From assembly GCA_004356685.1 (NCBI GenBank), contig SMWS01000092.1:1-6951 (forward strand): a stretch of 6,951 bases of DNA, written 5' to 3'. Source of the stretch: Deltaproteobacteria bacterium (GTDB lineage: Bacteria; Desulfobacterota_D; UBA1144; Nemesobacterales; N074bin48). Below the pieces are notes generated by a model. The model did no database searches. It saw nothing but the letters and a program-made list of their open reading frames with translations, and was not told where the DNA came from. Numbering within the stretch: the first letter of the stretch is position 1; every line of letters begins with the position of its first letter. The translations under genes and the position numbers were made by a program. Shown here piece after piece: positions 5,777 to 6,951 of the stretch.

Positions 5777-6421
5777 ATGATAATACAATGTATAACAGGT
5801 GGAAGCTTTCTTACAAACTGCTATATAATAGCAGACGAAGAGAGCAAAGAAGGGATAATAATTGATCCTGGTGCTCAGCTTAGCGAAGTCCTGGAAGAAA
5901 TAAAAAACCTTGATTTAAAAATTGATAAAATTGTTAATACCCATGCACACATAGACCATGCTTCTGGGGTGCAGGAAGCAAAAGACGCACTGGGCGCAAA
6001 GTTCTATCTCCATCCCAAAGAAAAACCTGTTCTCGATATACTTCCAGAATCTGCGCTTAGATTCCCGGAATTTTCGGGTGTTGAGGTACCTGAAATAGAC
6101 GAATTTGTTGAACAAGGGGATATAGTGGAAATTGGAAAGTATAAGGCCGAGGTTCTTCATGTGCCAGGTCATACATGGGGCAGCATTTGTCTTGTAATTG
6201 ACGGACATATTATATCAGGAGACACTTTGTTTGCAGGCAGTGTCGGCAGGGTTGATCTTACAGGCGGAACATCTATGGAAGAATTAGTTGGCTCTATAAA
6301 CCGCAAACTTATGGTGTATCCACCGGAGAGCAAGGTATACCCAGGTCATGGTCCTGTAACTACAATCGAGATTGAAAAAAGATCTAACCCCTTTTTAGGC
6401 GGAGGAACAATTCTTTTTTAA
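5777..6421 (+). CDS. MBL-fold metal-dependent hydrolase, glyoxalase II-like (YcbL type)
   Basis: This 214-residue metallo-beta-lactamase-fold protein has the full metal-site set: THAHIDH (55-61; His56, His58, Asp60, His61), GHT (131-133, His132), SGDTLF (147-152, Asp149) and PGHGPVTTI (189-197, His191). The short strand NCYIIAD (14-20) and IIIDPG (27-32) are typical of the glyoxalase II branch. It lacks the C-terminal helical domain of classical GloB, which matches the shorter YcbL-type enzymes that hydrolyse S-lactoylglutathione or other thioesters. The real substrate is not fixed by sequence. It follows acyP by 21 bases and abuts the next gene exactly: TAA at 6419-6421, then ATG at 6422, which suggests translational coupling. 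Confidence 0.92.
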   Translation: MIIQCITGGSFLTNCYIIADEESKEGIIIDPGAQLSEVLEEIKNLDLKIDKIVNTHAHIDHASGVQEAKDALGAKFYLHPKEKPVLDILPESALRFPEFSGVEVPEIDEFVEQGDIVEIGKYKAEVLHVPGHTWGSICLVIDGHIISGDTLFAGSVGRVDLTGGTSMEELVGSINRKLMVYPPESKVYPGHGPVTTIEIEKRSNPFLGGGTILF

Positions 6422-6691
6422 ATGCTTATCAATATAATTAGAATAAGTATTATCCTTGGCATAACAATAATTTTCTCCTTTTTATTTATAGAAGAGATTT
6501 CCAAACTGGAGATTTTACAATATGAAAATGACAAAATAGTTATTCATAGCAGTGTTCTTGAAAAAGAGAATGAGCAGCTGAAACTAAAGATTGAAGCACT
6601 TAAAAAAGATAAAGCTTATATTGAAATAATTGCCCGTCAGGAACTTGGCATGATAAAAGAAGGGGAAAAAATAATAAAGTTTACCAAATAA
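6422..6691 (+). CDS. FtsB/DivIC-family septum formation protein
   Basis: This 89-residue protein has the layout of the FtsB/DivIC family: a very short N-terminus, one membrane helix (about 4-23), a heptad-rich coiled coil (about 25-63; SSVLEKENEQLKLKIEALKK), then the conserved C-terminal YIEIIARQELGMIKEGEKII (66-85). In the divisome such proteins pair with an FtsL-type partner and, with FtsQ/DivIB, help activate septal wall synthesis. Topology would be cytoplasmic N-terminus with the coiled coil outside. The start directly follows the stop of the MBL gene. A GGAGG at 6401-6405 is 16 bases from the ATG, rather far to serve as its binding site. No other division gene is in the window. The FtsB versus DivIC name is left open. 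Confidence 0.88.
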   Translation: MLINIIRISIILGITIIFSFLFIEEISKLEILQYENDKIVIHSSVLEKENEQLKLKIEALKKDKAYIEIIARQELGMIKEGEKIIKFTK

Positions 6692-6751
6692 TTAAGCTTC
6701 TATTCTATTTAGTCATCAATCCTTAAATTTACCCTCCTACAAGTTTTTTCA

Positions 6752-6951
6752 ATGAAAATCAAAGACTACAAGAACTTTTATGCTTCAATTAAATCTCACC
6801 CCAAAAAGAGTTTAGGACAGAATTATTTAGTTGATAAGAATGTTTTACTAAAGATAGAAGAAATTGCAGATTTAAAACCTTCGGATTTGGTAATTGAAGT
6901 AGGTACAGGTTTTGGTTTTTTAACAAGTTTCTTGGCCGGTAGAGTTAAAAA
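6752..6951 (+). CDS. rsmA: 16S rRNA dimethyladenosine transferase RsmA (KsgA), N-terminal part, cut by the right edge
   Basis: The frame from ATG 6752 stays open to the end of the window, giving 66 full residues. KKSLGQNYLVDKNVL (18-32) is the N-terminal signature of the KsgA/Dim1 family, and LVIEVGTGFGFLT (46-58) is the SAM-binding motif I of its Rossmann-like methyltransferase fold. The enzyme dimethylates two adjacent adenosines near the 3' end of 16S rRNA during small-subunit assembly. Motif IV, which holds the catalytic residues, is beyond the edge. There is no Shine-Dalgarno before the ATG. The 60-base gap after the ftsB-like gene leaves open whether it is co-transcribed; I found no convincing promoter or terminator there. 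Confidence 0.93.
   Translation, partial: MKIKDYKNFYASIKSHPKKSLGQNYLVDKNVLLKIEEIADLKPSDLVIEVGTGFGFLTSFLAGRVK

Noticed and set aside
5506..6208. Minus-strand frames at 5506-5727 and 5915-6208
   Set aside because: Both lie antisense to acyP and the MBL hydrolase, whose complete motifs leave no doubt about the coding strand.

Overview
This AT-rich window carries ten recognisable genes, nearly all housekeeping or metabolic, packed closely on both strands with no gap over about 140 bases. A secreted barrel-like protein behind a signal peptide suggests a didermic (Gram-negative-type) bacterium. Shine-Dalgarno sites are mostly weak or absent, and one gene appears to start with TTG. Several genes have promoter-like boxes that would start transcription within a few bases of the start codon. 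The threonine synthase is of the plant-like type. These traits would suit an uncultured lineage such as the non-photosynthetic relatives of Cyanobacteria, but the sequence does not fix the phylum and this is a low-confidence inference. TGA appears to be used as a normal stop (end of thiE), so there is no sign of a recoded genetic code.

Layout. Bases 1-132 hold the C-terminal tail of a gene entering from the left. Its frame is closed by a TAA at 82-84 but looks protein-like for 15 more codons, which hints at a nonsense change. Next come a small two-helix membrane protein (125-388), a TrpF-like TIM barrel lacking the catalytic cysteine (416-1099), and a membrane-anchored seven-bladed WD40-like propeller (1158-2201). 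Convergent to these is thiE (minus strand, 2220-2849). A divergent promoter region separates thiE from a predicted outer-membrane beta-barrel protein (2985-3854). A perfect 11-bp hairpin (3896-3928) lies between that gene and the convergent thrC (minus strand). From a second divergent region, a plus-strand cluster runs to the right edge: acyP, an MBL-fold hydrolase, an FtsB/DivIC-like division protein, and the start of rsmA (ksgA).

How they fit. ThiE (thiamine), ThrC (threonine) and the TrpF-like protein are unconnected metabolic functions and form no single pathway here. The acyP-MBL-ftsB-rsmA run is probably co-transcribed, at least through ftsB, since its genes are 21 and 0 bases apart. 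I see no defence system, mobile element, CRISPR array, tRNA or rRNA. The points most worth a second look are the TrpF-like protein without its catalytic Cys, the possible nonsense codon at 82-84, and the recurring arrangement of promoter boxes almost touching start codons.
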